In this document: piece by piece, positions 20,510 through 31,144 of the stretch
Layout: each line of letters begins with the position of its first letter
Position numbering within the stretch: position 1 is the first letter of the stretch
From: Nemertoderma westbladi
Lineage: Eukaryota > Xenacoelomorpha > Nemertodermatida > Nemertodermatidae
NCBI GenBank assembly: GCA_032718475.1
Contig: JAUCBJ010002568.1
Span: 1-34,054, forward strand
Length of the DNA stretch: 34,054 nt
Reading direction: 5' to 3'
Position numbers and translations under genes: made by a program
Notes under the pieces: generated by a model
Told to the model about the DNA's origin: nothing
The model's input: the letters and a program-made list of their open reading frames with translations, nothing else
Database searches by the model: none

Positions 20510-21325
20510 AACTACCTACTTCAAAAACATCCCGGTCGTGGGTACACATACTGTAGTTAGTAGTGCCCCCCCCCCCCCCCCTTATCTGTCAAAATTTGTA
20601 TTAATATTCCATAGTTAGGTTGCTTCAGTCAACCAATATATTCCTATGGGGTCATAGGCTGTACTAATATAAACAGAACCGTCTTATATGTTTTATTTGT
20701 CAGAGTAACTTACTACTACTACTACTAGGTCGAGCGAACTCGGACAGTGGAAATGAGATCCTTCCAGGCTTCCCGATTCCCCATAGTAATCAGCTGTTAT
20801 TTGGCTCCAATTTCCCCTAGAGTGGGATTAATTTTTATTGCGTTCAGCAAAAAATATTTGCTATCTGGTCAATTTGACCACATAACTTGACCAACTACCC
20901 CCATAATGACAATTTTAGCTGTTTGGTGTGCATCCTTCGTACCAGAAATAATTAACCAACCTGAACACAGACAGCCAATTTTGGCGCGAAGGTTTAAACT
21001 TTGAAGGGCATTTTCTCGGAATGACATTTTTCATTTTCAAATTACTACTCCTCCGTCATTTTTCAACCAATTTTCTTCGTTTTTAGCTCATTCGAACGAG
21101 TTTTGGAAGCTCTTTAAAAGTCATCTTATGGAATTTTGTTTGATAAATATTACCATTTTTTGCAATTAGCCAATTTTAATTAACATATTATCCTTCCAAT
21201 ATAAAAATACATAAATTCGACTAATATATCGAATTTCACTCTTATAATAAGAAATACGTATTGCTTATTATTTACAAATTTTATTATACCTTTATTATAA
21301 TTTTATTATTTATAACGTACTTAAC
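20510..21325. repeat. Dispersed repeat D, copy 2
   Basis: Copy of 19095-19895 with small insertions. The R-D pair has been duplicated in tandem, the first pair carrying an extra 250-bp spacer. Confidence 0.85.
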
Positions 21326-21423
21326 GGTTGATGAACGAGTACAGTGATTTTATGAAGATTGACAGGTAATCTTATATCATTGCTTTCGCTTGGTATGCTT
21401 AGGTGTATACTTCGTATAAATTG

Positions 21424-23079
21424 TCATTTTCTCTTCCTCGCAGGGCGCGTCACGTCATCGCTTGAGAGCGTCTCGTTGGGACCGGGGTGGATATCTACCG
21501 CATCTGGTGTCGGTGAAGTCGGACGGTCGGTGTATGTCCCAGTGGAGGTACTGGGCAAGGATAGGAAATCAACGGGTCTCATTGCGCCCGAGTCGACAGC
21601 CGGCCGACGGATCTCTAATCCCGGAGGAGCAGCTAAGCGCTTCCGCACAGCAGCTTGCACTGGTCCGGAGAGGACAGTTTGGGTAACGACACCAGACGGG
21701 GTGAGCACGACTGAGGTCGCTTCTAGATGGATTGGTTCCTCCGCTTGGTCGGGGGCGTCCATAACATCAGTCTGTATTTGTCCAACCGAGAAACCAGGTT
21801 TAATAATGGGTCTCTCGATCACCGATTGATGGAGATTGGAAATACATACGTCTCGGAATATAGCAAAGCCACCGCTGGCTAGCTCATCCACTGCGAAGCG
21901 ACGCAGCTCTCGCTGAGACAGTGATCTCTCACGGAACCAACTGCCAATGTTGGCGAAGGGGGTTAAGAAACGCCGAAAGCATTTGAAGTTCAGGAATTTA
22001 CCAAGTTCATCGAGTTTGGCGAGTTGGGTTCCCAACAGCAACGGGTGCGCTCTCGGTGTGCGGATACAGACATCTGCAAGCCATCTTGATAACGCTTTGG
22101 TTCTCGAATATGAGGTACATTGCTAGCGAGGGGTGCAAGGGGACGCTCATAAAGCTATATACAGCGCCAGGGGTGGTGAGTGGCCCTTGAAAGTAATAAG
22201 GCGAAAATGAATCACCATTAACTTTGGAATACGTCTCGCGATCGGTTTCCTTAAAGTTCCAACCATACTCTTGAAAAGCAATGTGGTCAGAGGACGTACG
22301 GTCAACTCTGCTATATGTATCACTGGCGTTGCGTCGATAATACCCGGAAGAAGCCGCGGGATTGCGCCCAAGGAAGGATGACTCGGGTGTCAACAAAGGG
22401 GTATGGTATGTCGTGGACGATAGGGAAATCGTCTGTCAAATCCCGATATATGGCTGAACTGAGTTTATAAACTGATTCGTCTAAGAGAATGTCCAGCACG
22501 GGTTGCGGCAATAATGCTGTACCTATTCCCATGGCCGGGTGTCGGTTCGTGTCGTTAACATAAGCCTCCGCTTTAACAAACTGTTGATGTCTCACATGGC
22601 GTTGAGAGGCGGTCAAGGCTGGGAAAACGCGGTTGGTACCGCAACAAGTATGCGTAAAAACGTGCGTGGCTCCAGTGAGGCTGCGGATATGAATCAACGG
22701 AGTTGAGTCAAGCTCAGGATCCGTTACTGAGTCTTCGTTATCGTAGATCATAACGCCATAACTGTGGATAGCATTAACTGTATGTAACCATTCAGCATTA
22801 ACCACTTCGGTGGTCAGTTCTACTGGTTTCCATAACGTATCCAACGAACTGGGTTCTCCACGCGCTTTTCTTATAATTTCATAACTAGGCATTTCACGTA
22901 TATTCGCGTTTGGTTCGCCGACATATCTCAAATCATCTTCAATGAGGGCTACATCCAAGTTCCAGTTGATGAGACGACGGTAATCCATAAATGTTTCTCA
23001 TACTCCGGTTATATTCCTCCGAGAGTCGTTGTCGCTGTGTATCGAAATTATGTATTGAATCGTCATCAGAAGTATCCAT
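21424..23079 (-). pseudogene. Unrecognised virus-like or transposon-like gene L, frameshifted
   Basis: I do not recognise this protein. On minus it begins at an ATG at 23079 (MDTSDDDSIHNFDTQRQR) and shifts frame near 22990. It then runs as a long frame from 22988 (DYRRLINWNLDVALIEDD), shifts near 22385 and again near 22040, and ends at 21424 in a basic tail (TRPARKRK). Base composition is balanced, unlike its AT-rich surroundings. The middle (AFQEYGWNFKETD, YYFQGPLTTPGAVYSFMSV) is rich in Gly, Pro and aromatics. The C-terminal third is Pro/Ser/Thr-rich and disordered-looking. The whole, over 500 codons, has the feel of a structural protein, but that is an impression. Gene group R at 31145-32667 is divergently placed at a similar distance from the centre. 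Confidence 0.55.
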
Positions 23080-24167
23080 AATTGTTATCAACAATGTGTA
23101 AATATATTAATAATTCAACAAAGCAAACCAATGAGTCGATATAATTGTTATAATAACTTGAGTTTGTATAGGGCCAGCAATGCTGAGCCGCCCTCTATCC
23201 CCAGCCCGACACGGACCCAAGCCGTCCCTGGCCACATTAGCGCCACTATGTCTACTCCCTAGCCAACAGATGTGGAAGAACGGGTAGAAGACAAGCTGCT
23301 AACCCGCAGGGGAAGCTCGAGACCGGTCTCTCCAAGGGCTGTCCGTCGGGGTCGGGGGTTGTATTGACTGTTCTGAAATTAGTCTACAATAGGGTTTCGG
23401 TTCGCTACAGTAAACACACAGAGAATAGCTGTTATTTGTACTATCACACAAACTAACACACCCAATTTCACAACACGCACAAATGTCCGTTACAAAACCT
23501 ACTATTTCCCGAATGTTGATATTTTGAATTTCCTTGGATACTCATTAAATAAATTTAAAGGTATTAATTTTAGAAAAAAAAATATATGATAAAACTCAAG
23601 AACTTTAATAAAAGGGTTGCGCGAGCGACACACCAGCGTCCCAATGTTTTAAATTTGCTATTAATTTATCAAGGATCAAAATTCGGTAAATATAGCGTTA
23701 GAATTCACACAGATCTGGGTCTACTGTGATATTATCGTCTTTGTTGGTTGTATTATTTAATTTATTTACTTGGTTGTGGTGTTTGTCTGTATAGTATCGG
23801 TGTTTATACTATTGTGGTATTAATGTCGTGATTAAAGGGTTGGTGGTATTAAACCATTAATGGATAATATAAGTATAGAGTTATGCGATCTAGTGACTTA
23901 AACTAGGGAGAACCTTGGGAGATAGCCACTAAGTGGACTGCGACCGTTCCCATAATGCTTATTATTACAGTGACTTGAACGGATTTATATGAATGCGATA
24001 TTGTATTGACAATATCAAGCTAGGTTAGTTCTTGAAGTTTCAAGCCAACTAATAATTGACATCTCTTACTGTACTCTGGCGATTAACAAGAAGCGGGAGT
24101 AGTAATTAAGACTCGCATTCAAGTGTTATTGGGCCGTCATAATACAGCAAGACCAAGGTTTATTATT
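23080..24167. other. Noncoding arm upstream of gene L
   Basis: A GC-rich patch (23175-23365) lies just upstream of L, followed by long AT-rich sequence with no gene. The order, a GC-rich leader then an AT-rich stretch with ATACAAACTCA near 23165-23180, is similar to that upstream of R1, where ATATAAACTCA lies near 31105. Confidence 0.45.
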
Positions 24168-24558
24168 GTCATGCGTCATGTTTAATAATGACTTATCATG
24201 ACTAGTGTAGTTTATTATAATTTTTTTGTTACTCCCTTTGTACTCGGGTTATACAAGAAGTGGCAGGCCGTCTCCAGAATTTACCCAGAGTTTGGTTTAA
24301 CCGAAATAAAGGATATGGATTCCGTATTCAATTGTATTATCACCGTCATCATACAACTATTAAGGGTTTTGGTTGGCTGCGCGTCATGTTTAATAATGAC
24401 TTATCGCAACATGTTGTCAAGAGTTGGGCTCAGGTTTCATGCGTCGTGTGTATAATAACTTATCATGAAACCTCCCACAATTCTTAATAGTATTCTAGAA
24501 TGTTCTAGAACTTAGATTAAGTTTCATGCACTGTGTATAAAACGATTTATCATGAAAC
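24168..24558. repeat. Four related hairpins in the left arm
   Basis: Hairpins at 24168-24202, about 24381-24412, 24432-24474 and 24521-24558 share a TCATG stem, a TTTAATAATGACTTATC-like loop and a CATGA stem. In the last two the stem is GTTTCATG / CATGAAAC. Stem changes are partly paired. This may be an LTR or leader region; the function is unknown. Confidence 0.6.
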
Positions 24559-24746
24559 ATCCCAAGTAGTCCTATTGTTATTTGGGACAGAAGCAATGTA
24601 AGAATAAAAAATTACGTTAGCCTGTCAAGCTGAATATATGGCATATTTTTTAAAAACGTATGGGGTCAGTGGTTAACGACGCAACATATCCCGTTCCCAC
24701 GCTTGAGTGTGATATGCAGCGCACTCAAACGTTCCAAGGGAGTTAA

Positions 24747-26940
24747 CTAGTCCAATAAAAAATATGTCAAGTCTGTTGGCTTGACTTCTTGCTTGCCGTA
24801 GTTGCCAGATTCTTCGCGTGCCATTTCTAGCAGGCAGAGGCGGCCTATAGGACGGTTGAGTCTCTGGGGGATGAAGTTTAGTTTTACCTTTTCCCTCAGC
24901 ACTACTGTACTAGATCCACTGATCTTACCAGGCCATCCGCGCTGGCGCGTGTTTCTACTATCATTCTCCTTCCACATACGTGGAACGAGGTCTCGAGCCC
25001 GCATTATAACTGGGCTCTGAATCCTAGGGGGTCGAAATAAGCGCTGAGTATGCCAGGCAAATACGTTTGGTTTGGGTACCACCCTTTCTCATCTTCACTT
25101 TAAATACCATAATGTCACTTTCTGTATGCCAACGAAGACTTAATGGCTTCGTCTCTGGTAGGCTGTCCTTACTCAAGTCCAGTTCGGTATCGCCACGCTC
25201 GGTGGGGGGTATGGCCTTTAAAACCTCACGGGAATTGCTCGTGAATTTCATTAGGCGAAATCCTCCAAGTTTCAGGCAGTTTACTGTCCCTTGAGCAATG
25301 TTGATGGCTTCTGTTACGATCGGGGCTGATTTTGGGTTGTCGTCTATGTAAATATCCCGTTTGATATTATTTATGACCTGAGGTGGAAATTCATCCTTAT
25401 GGTCATCAGCTGTCTGATGCAGTCGTAAGTTGGGTGGTGTATCTAATCGCTTAGTCATTTCAGACACAATGTTGGGTTCACTGTACCTAGTAAGGAAACA
25501 GTCTTGGTCTGAGGACAGGGGTGCGTCACTATCACTGTCGGTTTGGTCAGGGGTAGTCAAGACGTCCGCTTCTGTTTCTATGGTCTCATTGCAAAGGTGG
25601 GTCACTAAATTGCAAGTGTCGGTGTCTGTACTTGTTGGTCCTTTTCGTTCTAATAGAGTTTTCCAGGAAGGCCCGGTACAGAACCATCCCACTCTCGTCT
25701 GACAGATGTAGGCTGACATTGGTTCTGGATGTCTGGGTCGTTTCTCCAGGATTTCTAAGGCCTCGGGTACATTTTGGCCTCCCAACATCTGTACGCCTGG
25801 GTAGTCTGGGGTGAAATGGGGAATGTTATGATTACATATAAGGGCGTCATCATCCCAGACGTAGGCCTTGGCCGCTTGGCCTGACTTTTGGCAAAATTCC
25901 GGATGACGACCATTTTGATGTTAGAGACCCTGTCCCGGCCATTGGTACTGTATCTTGCGGGGTGGATAGGGATGCCTTCTAGTACTTTGTCTCAATGGTA
26001 GATTGCCAACGTTTCATTATCCCAGATAATGTTAGTTTCATGTCATGGCCCTGTTCCCTGGCGAACAAGGATTCTGCTAACTCTGCATGTAGCAAAGGGT
26101 GATGGGAGCCCTAACACACCGGACATGTTTTCGCGTTTATTAGTCTACACTTGCGTCGCAAATATCCCGGTCTAAGACAAAAGAAACATGTCGACAGGTC
26201 CAAAGCCTTCTGTCGTCTCTCCTTTAGTGTCTTTTTTAAGAAGGTGTTGCATTTCGCAAGTGGATGTGTGTCTATTTTACAAAGAGGGCACTTAAGGTTG
26301 ATGGTGCCGGCTGTGATTGTATTATAGGTCTTTATGGTCGTCTTCCGGTTATCCACATATGCCTTCTTGGGGGTACTATTAGCCTTGGGAGGAGGTGTCA
26401 TCCTATTTGGTTTGCCTTGGCTGCTATATTTATTCTCACCTCTGGGGTTTACGTCACCATAATATATGCTTTCACATCCCTCTGTGCCTGAACTAGAGTT
26501 ATCAGAGGGACACTCTTCATAGTTGGTGACATAAGCGTATCACTTCTTGGTTGCTGTCTTATCAGTGCTTTTTGTGTCCGTGCGGGTGCTTCTTTCCCAG
26601 TTTACTGTGATAAGATACGTGGAGGTCTCGGCCTTCAAGAAGCTTCTAAATGAGTCCATATCGGGGAAACATGCATGTTTAAGTTTGTAATTGTAAGTGT
26701 ATCGATCCCATCTGGTCCCATTGGAGCCCTTTGGAAGTGCACTGGAAACAAACTGTACTGTCATGGTTGTATCGTACACTTGTTTCTGTCCTAGCCAATC
26801 AAGCTGGCGACAAATTTCCTCTACTTCATCTCTAAACTATACGATCCCGTTTTGAGTGGATCTATTTTTAGAGATTAATCTGTTGTACATGTTGCGTGCC
26901 AAGCTTTCTTCACTGCTATTTCTTCTTTCCTCCTTCGTTA
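24747..26940 (-). pseudogene. BEL/Pao LTR retrotransposon gag-pol, decayed minus-strand copy
   Basis: Read on minus from the centre, a gag part (26940-26540) contains ICRQLDWLG and SSALPKGSNGTRWD. Next come zinc knuckles (26401-26111): CPLCKIDTHPLAKC is complete, but in the next, CFFCLRPGYLRRKC, Tyr replaces the His. A remnant of the DUF1758 protease (about 26095-25800) has LTLSGIMKRWQ but lacks the catalytic Asp region. The RT (25788-25024) has the active-site box IYIDDNPKS and then GGFRLMKFTSNSREVL. After frame changes, SAYFDPLGF and MRARDLVPRMWKE follow. RNase H and integrase are deleted. The end (RLNRPIGRLCLLEM) is the usual C-terminal tail of BEL/Pao Pol. Stops and shifts are spread throughout. 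Confidence 0.88.
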
Positions 26941-26956
26941 CCATGGGGTAACGTAT
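26941..26956. other. Head-to-head junction of the two BEL/Pao copies
   Basis: The stretch CGTTACCATGGGGTAACG (26936-26953) is a near-perfect palindrome at the exact point where minus-strand homology gives way to plus-strand homology. No LTR or tRNA primer site is seen between the two copies. Confidence 0.6.
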
Positions 26957-29500
26957 GTGATATCTTGGAATTTTCTCCCAAGCCAGAACTCCGTGTTATC
27001 TAACGGAGAAAAGCTTAGATTCCTCATCGAGTGCTTGGAAGGATCTCCCAAGTTAATGGCGTTAAAGTTTATTGGACATCCAGATGGATTAAGACAAGTT
27101 TGGGATACAATAAACATCAGGTATGGTAATAGGACTAACATAGCTAGGTATTTGTATGCAAAATTAATGGCGCCCCGAAAGTTTCTTAGCAGCGGGATTA
27201 TAGAGTTTTCCGACGAAATTCAGGAGATCTGTAGACAGCTAGATTGGTTAGGTAAGTCTCATGAATACCAGAATTCTATGGTTGTAGGAGCCTTAGCATC
27301 AACTCTGCCAAAGGGTGGAGTAGGTACACGCTGGGACAAGACAGTGTTATATATGATGGAACAACAACGACGAGACCCTACCATGGCTGATCTCATGTCA
27401 TTCTTGGATGGCGAAGTGAAATTACAGCTCATAAAGCAGTCCAGAGAGAAGACACCGGAAAACAAGGTAAGTGAGAAACCCGTTTCTAGGAGAAGGGTAA
27501 CACCAGTGTGTTATACAGACAACGGCGAAAGCCAGACTTCTCAAGGAGAGGATAGCGGGAAAGACACTGAAAGATCTCATTATGTCAATAAAACGCCTAA
27601 AGACCAGGTAAGTAAATTCAAGTCTCGAACCAATGACAGGAGAGAACAGGTAAGAAAAACTCCTCCTACGTCTCCCAAGAGAATTCATGTAAGAAAGCCC
27701 GAGGAAAGAACAAGTGTGCACCACACAGCACAGGTTAAAGTAAGTAACATCAAACCCAAATGTGTGCTGTGCGACGGGCCCCACCGCTTGAATATGTGCG
27801 ATGAATTCTTAAAGAAATCATTAAAAGAGAGACGGGAAGTCATGTGGGATAAGCGGTTGTGTTATAATTGCCTCAGACGAGGACACCAACGGCGAACCTG
27901 TTACTCCGACGCAAGGTGTGCAAAGTGCGGTGCGAAACATCATATCTTGTTGCACACTGAATTCGAGCGAAATAGTCCGAGTCAGGTGAGTGATTCCGAA
28001 CTACATGTCCAATTCAGTGATGTGAACGACACTGATCAATCTGAGATGGAAGGATTCTATACGGACGAATTCTCCGACCAAAACGAATCCTGTTACTTAA
28101 TAAACACCACCGCAGTGTATCGAGCACTCATGTATGAGAAAGACACAGACAGCGACCTCACCCTAACTACTTCAGATCAACAACAATCTTGGAAAGCGCC
28201 AACTTCAAATGTAGGAATCCGAGAATTTCCTGTAGTCCAGTTACGGGTCCACGGACCTCAGAAGAGCTATATAGTGAACGCCCTCCTGGACTCCGGCAGC
28301 ACAGGAACATTCATCGATAAAGAACTAGCCGAAGACATCTTTGCTGGACAACCCAAGTTCCGAACCAAGCTAAACATGTCAGGGATCATGCAGGTTTGGA
28401 AATCTGCTGTGGCTGCCGACTATTATATAGGTGAGTTGTCCACTCCACAGGATAAACTAGGAGAACACAGTATAAGGTCAGTCAAAATGGTGGCAATAAA
28501 GAACTTCGCTACCACCCAAGTGGAACCTTATAATTGGGACGAAGATGATCATGCCCAACAACTTAACATTCCTAGATTCGACACCGATTATCCTGGAGTA
28601 CAAATATTAATCGGTCAAAACGCGCATGAGGCGCTGGAGACATTGGAGAAACGACCTGCTCAACCGCAACCACTTCAGACCTATGCGGTAAGAACTAGAG
28701 TAGGTTGGTACCTTACTGGACCTTCCCGAAGAACGCTCAGAGAAAGACTGCTTCAAGATCGCGTCTGCCAGGTGAGTGAATGGGAAGATGATACTAGTGA
28801 GGGAGACGACCCAACTGAGGGAACACCATACTCCTCAGATAATGACGATATTAGCTCCAATGTAGATCAATGGAGATATTGCCCCAAGAAGTTTAATCCA
28901 ACTGACATCGCTTCCAGAGGAGCAACTCCTCAAGAACTGACAGATACTACAGACCGGTTAGGTGAACCCGACTTCCTGAGTAAGGAGGATGAATGGCCTC
29001 CCCATCTTACTCCGACTGAGATTAGACCAGCCAAGGGAGCGGAGAAAGTCAAACCTAAAACCCGGACGGGTGGATCGGAGTTATTTGAACCCGGGATAGA
29101 TCTGTCGGTATTACATATTGCCAGGGACGACGCCGTGGATCTGGACCTCCCCACCGCGAGTGGATCCTTCATGAAGATCAGAGAGAGCGATTGGAGCTCT
29201 GGAACATCAGACGTCTCGCAGGGACTCTCACCTCTCCTGCAGGGAGCGACGGACCACTATAGCTCCTGGAATCGGCTTTGTAAGGCCGTCGTGTACCTAG
29301 AGCGATGTTTCTATCGTCACTATTCCAGGACGAAGAGGAAACCTGGAATTGTATTCGGGATGCAGCGACTCAATCACCCAGTCGGTCGTTTGTGTTTACC
29401 GGAAGGGAATGGAGGACTCTCCGGAAACTGTGGAAGGCAAGATTCTCTTCCCACGACCACCTCCCTAATCCTTCAAACATCTAGGGACTCCATAACGTAA
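26957..29500 (+). mobile_element. BEL/Pao retrotransposon gag-protease frame, RT and integrase deleted (847 codons)
   Basis: One open frame. Residues 1-160 are the DUF1759-like gag domain, truncated at its start: no ATG before residue 34, and the usual W..W leader is missing. A basic, Ser/Thr-rich linker follows. Zinc knuckles begin at Cys269 (CVLCDGPHRLNMC), Cys302 (CYNCLRRGHQRRTC) and a third CAKCGAKHH. The DUF1758 aspartic protease has its catalytic DSG at Asp445 (ALLDSGSTGTF). It continues to RTRVGWYLTGPS, which normally leads into the RT. Here the frame jumps in phase to the end of RNase H (WRYCPKKFNPTDIASRG, from residue 639), then to a C-terminal tail (RLNHPVGRLCLP). RT palm, RNase H core and integrase are gone. 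It may be a nonautonomous Gag-protease derivative or a recent deletion. LTRs were not identified. Confidence 0.85.
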
Positions 29501-30049
29501 CAACATATGGAGTGGGTGTGTGACTCTATTATTTTGTATTTGTTTTATTTTTATATTTATGTATGTATTATTATGTAATTTTATTTTAATCGTTTTATTT
29601 AATTTTATTTAGTAGTATGGTATTTTAGAGATTATTTAGTAGATTAGTGCAATATATATTCGCGTTTATTATTTAATTACGTATATTATATATTTAGTGC
29701 GACGGCGAGAAATAATTCTTTTTCTCTTTCCTTACTGCCCGTATCATATTATAAATACGTGACTACAGTAAGATGAAATATCCGTACTTATTAAAGTACA
29801 ATAAAGCCACTACTATATTTAAGTATTATTGGTAGGCAGAGTATTAGGAATGCAAAGTTCAGATCCTCGTGTCTCGGCTAAACCAAGCTCTGGGTAGACC
29901 TTGGAAACGACTTGCCTCTTCACACTGACATTGCTTCGTGCGATATTGCTCTCATACCGTATATTAAATAATACATATAGTAGCGTGATGTCCCTTTAAC
30001 AGTAGCGTATAACGCAAAATAAATCTGTTAAACCCTTTGACCATCTGTA
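29501..30049. other. AT-rich noncoding arm after the plus BEL/Pao copy
   Basis: Extremely AT-rich at 29530-29720. A GC-richer patch (29830-29950) holds no recognised gene. An LTR would be expected here, but I could not define its ends. Confidence 0.45.
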
Positions 30050-30320
30050 ATTCTAGTCGATTAAGATATCGCGGCACCCACCGATATACTTGAAAGACAA
30101 ATTTCTAGAATCAATGGTTAACGTCCCCAGACAAGTTCTGGAATATACTGGTGCCCATCCTAAATATTAATTATTAATATTTACAAAATCTGTCAAATAT
30201 CAGATCCTTTAAAATTCTAGTCGATTAAGATATCGTAGCACTTACCGATATTCTTAAAAGGACAAAATTCCTAGAATCAAGGATCCCAGTCCCCAGACAC
30301 GTTCTGGAATAAAATTGTGT
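30050..30320. repeat. Two tandem ~165-bp units, each with two conserved hairpins
   Basis: Hairpin 1 is at 30050-30111 and again at 30214-30277. An outer stem ATTCTAG / CTAGAAT encloses an inner stem AAGATATCG / CGATAT-CTT. Hairpin 2 (CCAGA-loop-TCTGG) follows at 30127-30141 and 30293-30307. Stems are conserved while loops differ, which suggests either recent duplication or a structured RNA or DNA. Confidence 0.7.
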
Positions 30321-30603
30321 CTATTTAACATCAAATAATAAAATTTACGGGAATAAATTTAAATTCAATATTTCAATGAATTTAATAAATTGTCATTTTG
30401 TACAATTTATAACATTCCCAAAATTCCATTAATTAATAGATCATGGGAGCGGAGATTCACTCTATTAAGTGTATTTGTGTGCGAGAATCTCCAATGTATA
30501 GTCAATAGCCGATAAAATTCATAGAATCATGTATAAAGGGGATATTGACCATTAAAGAATTACTATTAAATAGCATCCCAGATCTGTATGCATGAGAATT
30601 ACC

Positions 30604-30661
30604 CTAATTCTACCGCTAGCTTTCCATAATGTCACCATGGCAACAACCACGCTAGAATTAG
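30604..30661. other. Inverted repeat enclosing an X-box-like motif
   Basis: CTAATTCTA (30604) pairs with TAGAATTAG (ending 30661), and GCTAGC / GCTAG lie inside. The interior holds GTCACCATGGCAAC at 30631, the same motif as the Helitron monomers. Confidence 0.5.
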
Positions 30662-31144
30662 AAGTGAGTTAAAAGAACAATAAAGGGCTTGCGTATTAAA
30701 TAGCATACGGAATAAATAGCGCACCGCTAGTATCCAAGGATACATAATAACAACGTGACATTCTGGAAGGCACTTGACTAACGGACAAATGACCCGAATG
30801 TGTGATAGAATGTGTACCATTTGTGACTGTTACGTGGAATTTGTGCGTTTGTAGGTGAATGTTACTACTAAGGTGTGTTTACAGTAGCGAGTCGCAATTG
30901 TGAAAGTAACCCTAACTCTCCAGTAAGAACCTGAAGTATATCTAAGCCTTTGGGACGGACGGTGGAGTGGCTCGTGCTGGTTGTTGTAGTCGTTGTGCAG
31001 CTACGACGTTGGCGATAGGCACATCGGCGAAAGTACACCAGCGCTGAGGATCTCGCACTGTCCGGGGGCAGAGAGGGGTAGGCAGCGACGCCCGCTCGCC
31101 TAAATATAAACTCATTATAATATGGATAAACTTATATAGCAGAT
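30662..31144. promoter_or_regulatory. Leader region upstream of gene group R
   Basis: Noncoding. A GC-rich patch (30950-31090) is followed by ATATAAACTCATTATAATATG just before the R1 start. It resembles, on the opposite strand, the region upstream of gene L. A promoter role is inference from position. Confidence 0.3.
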
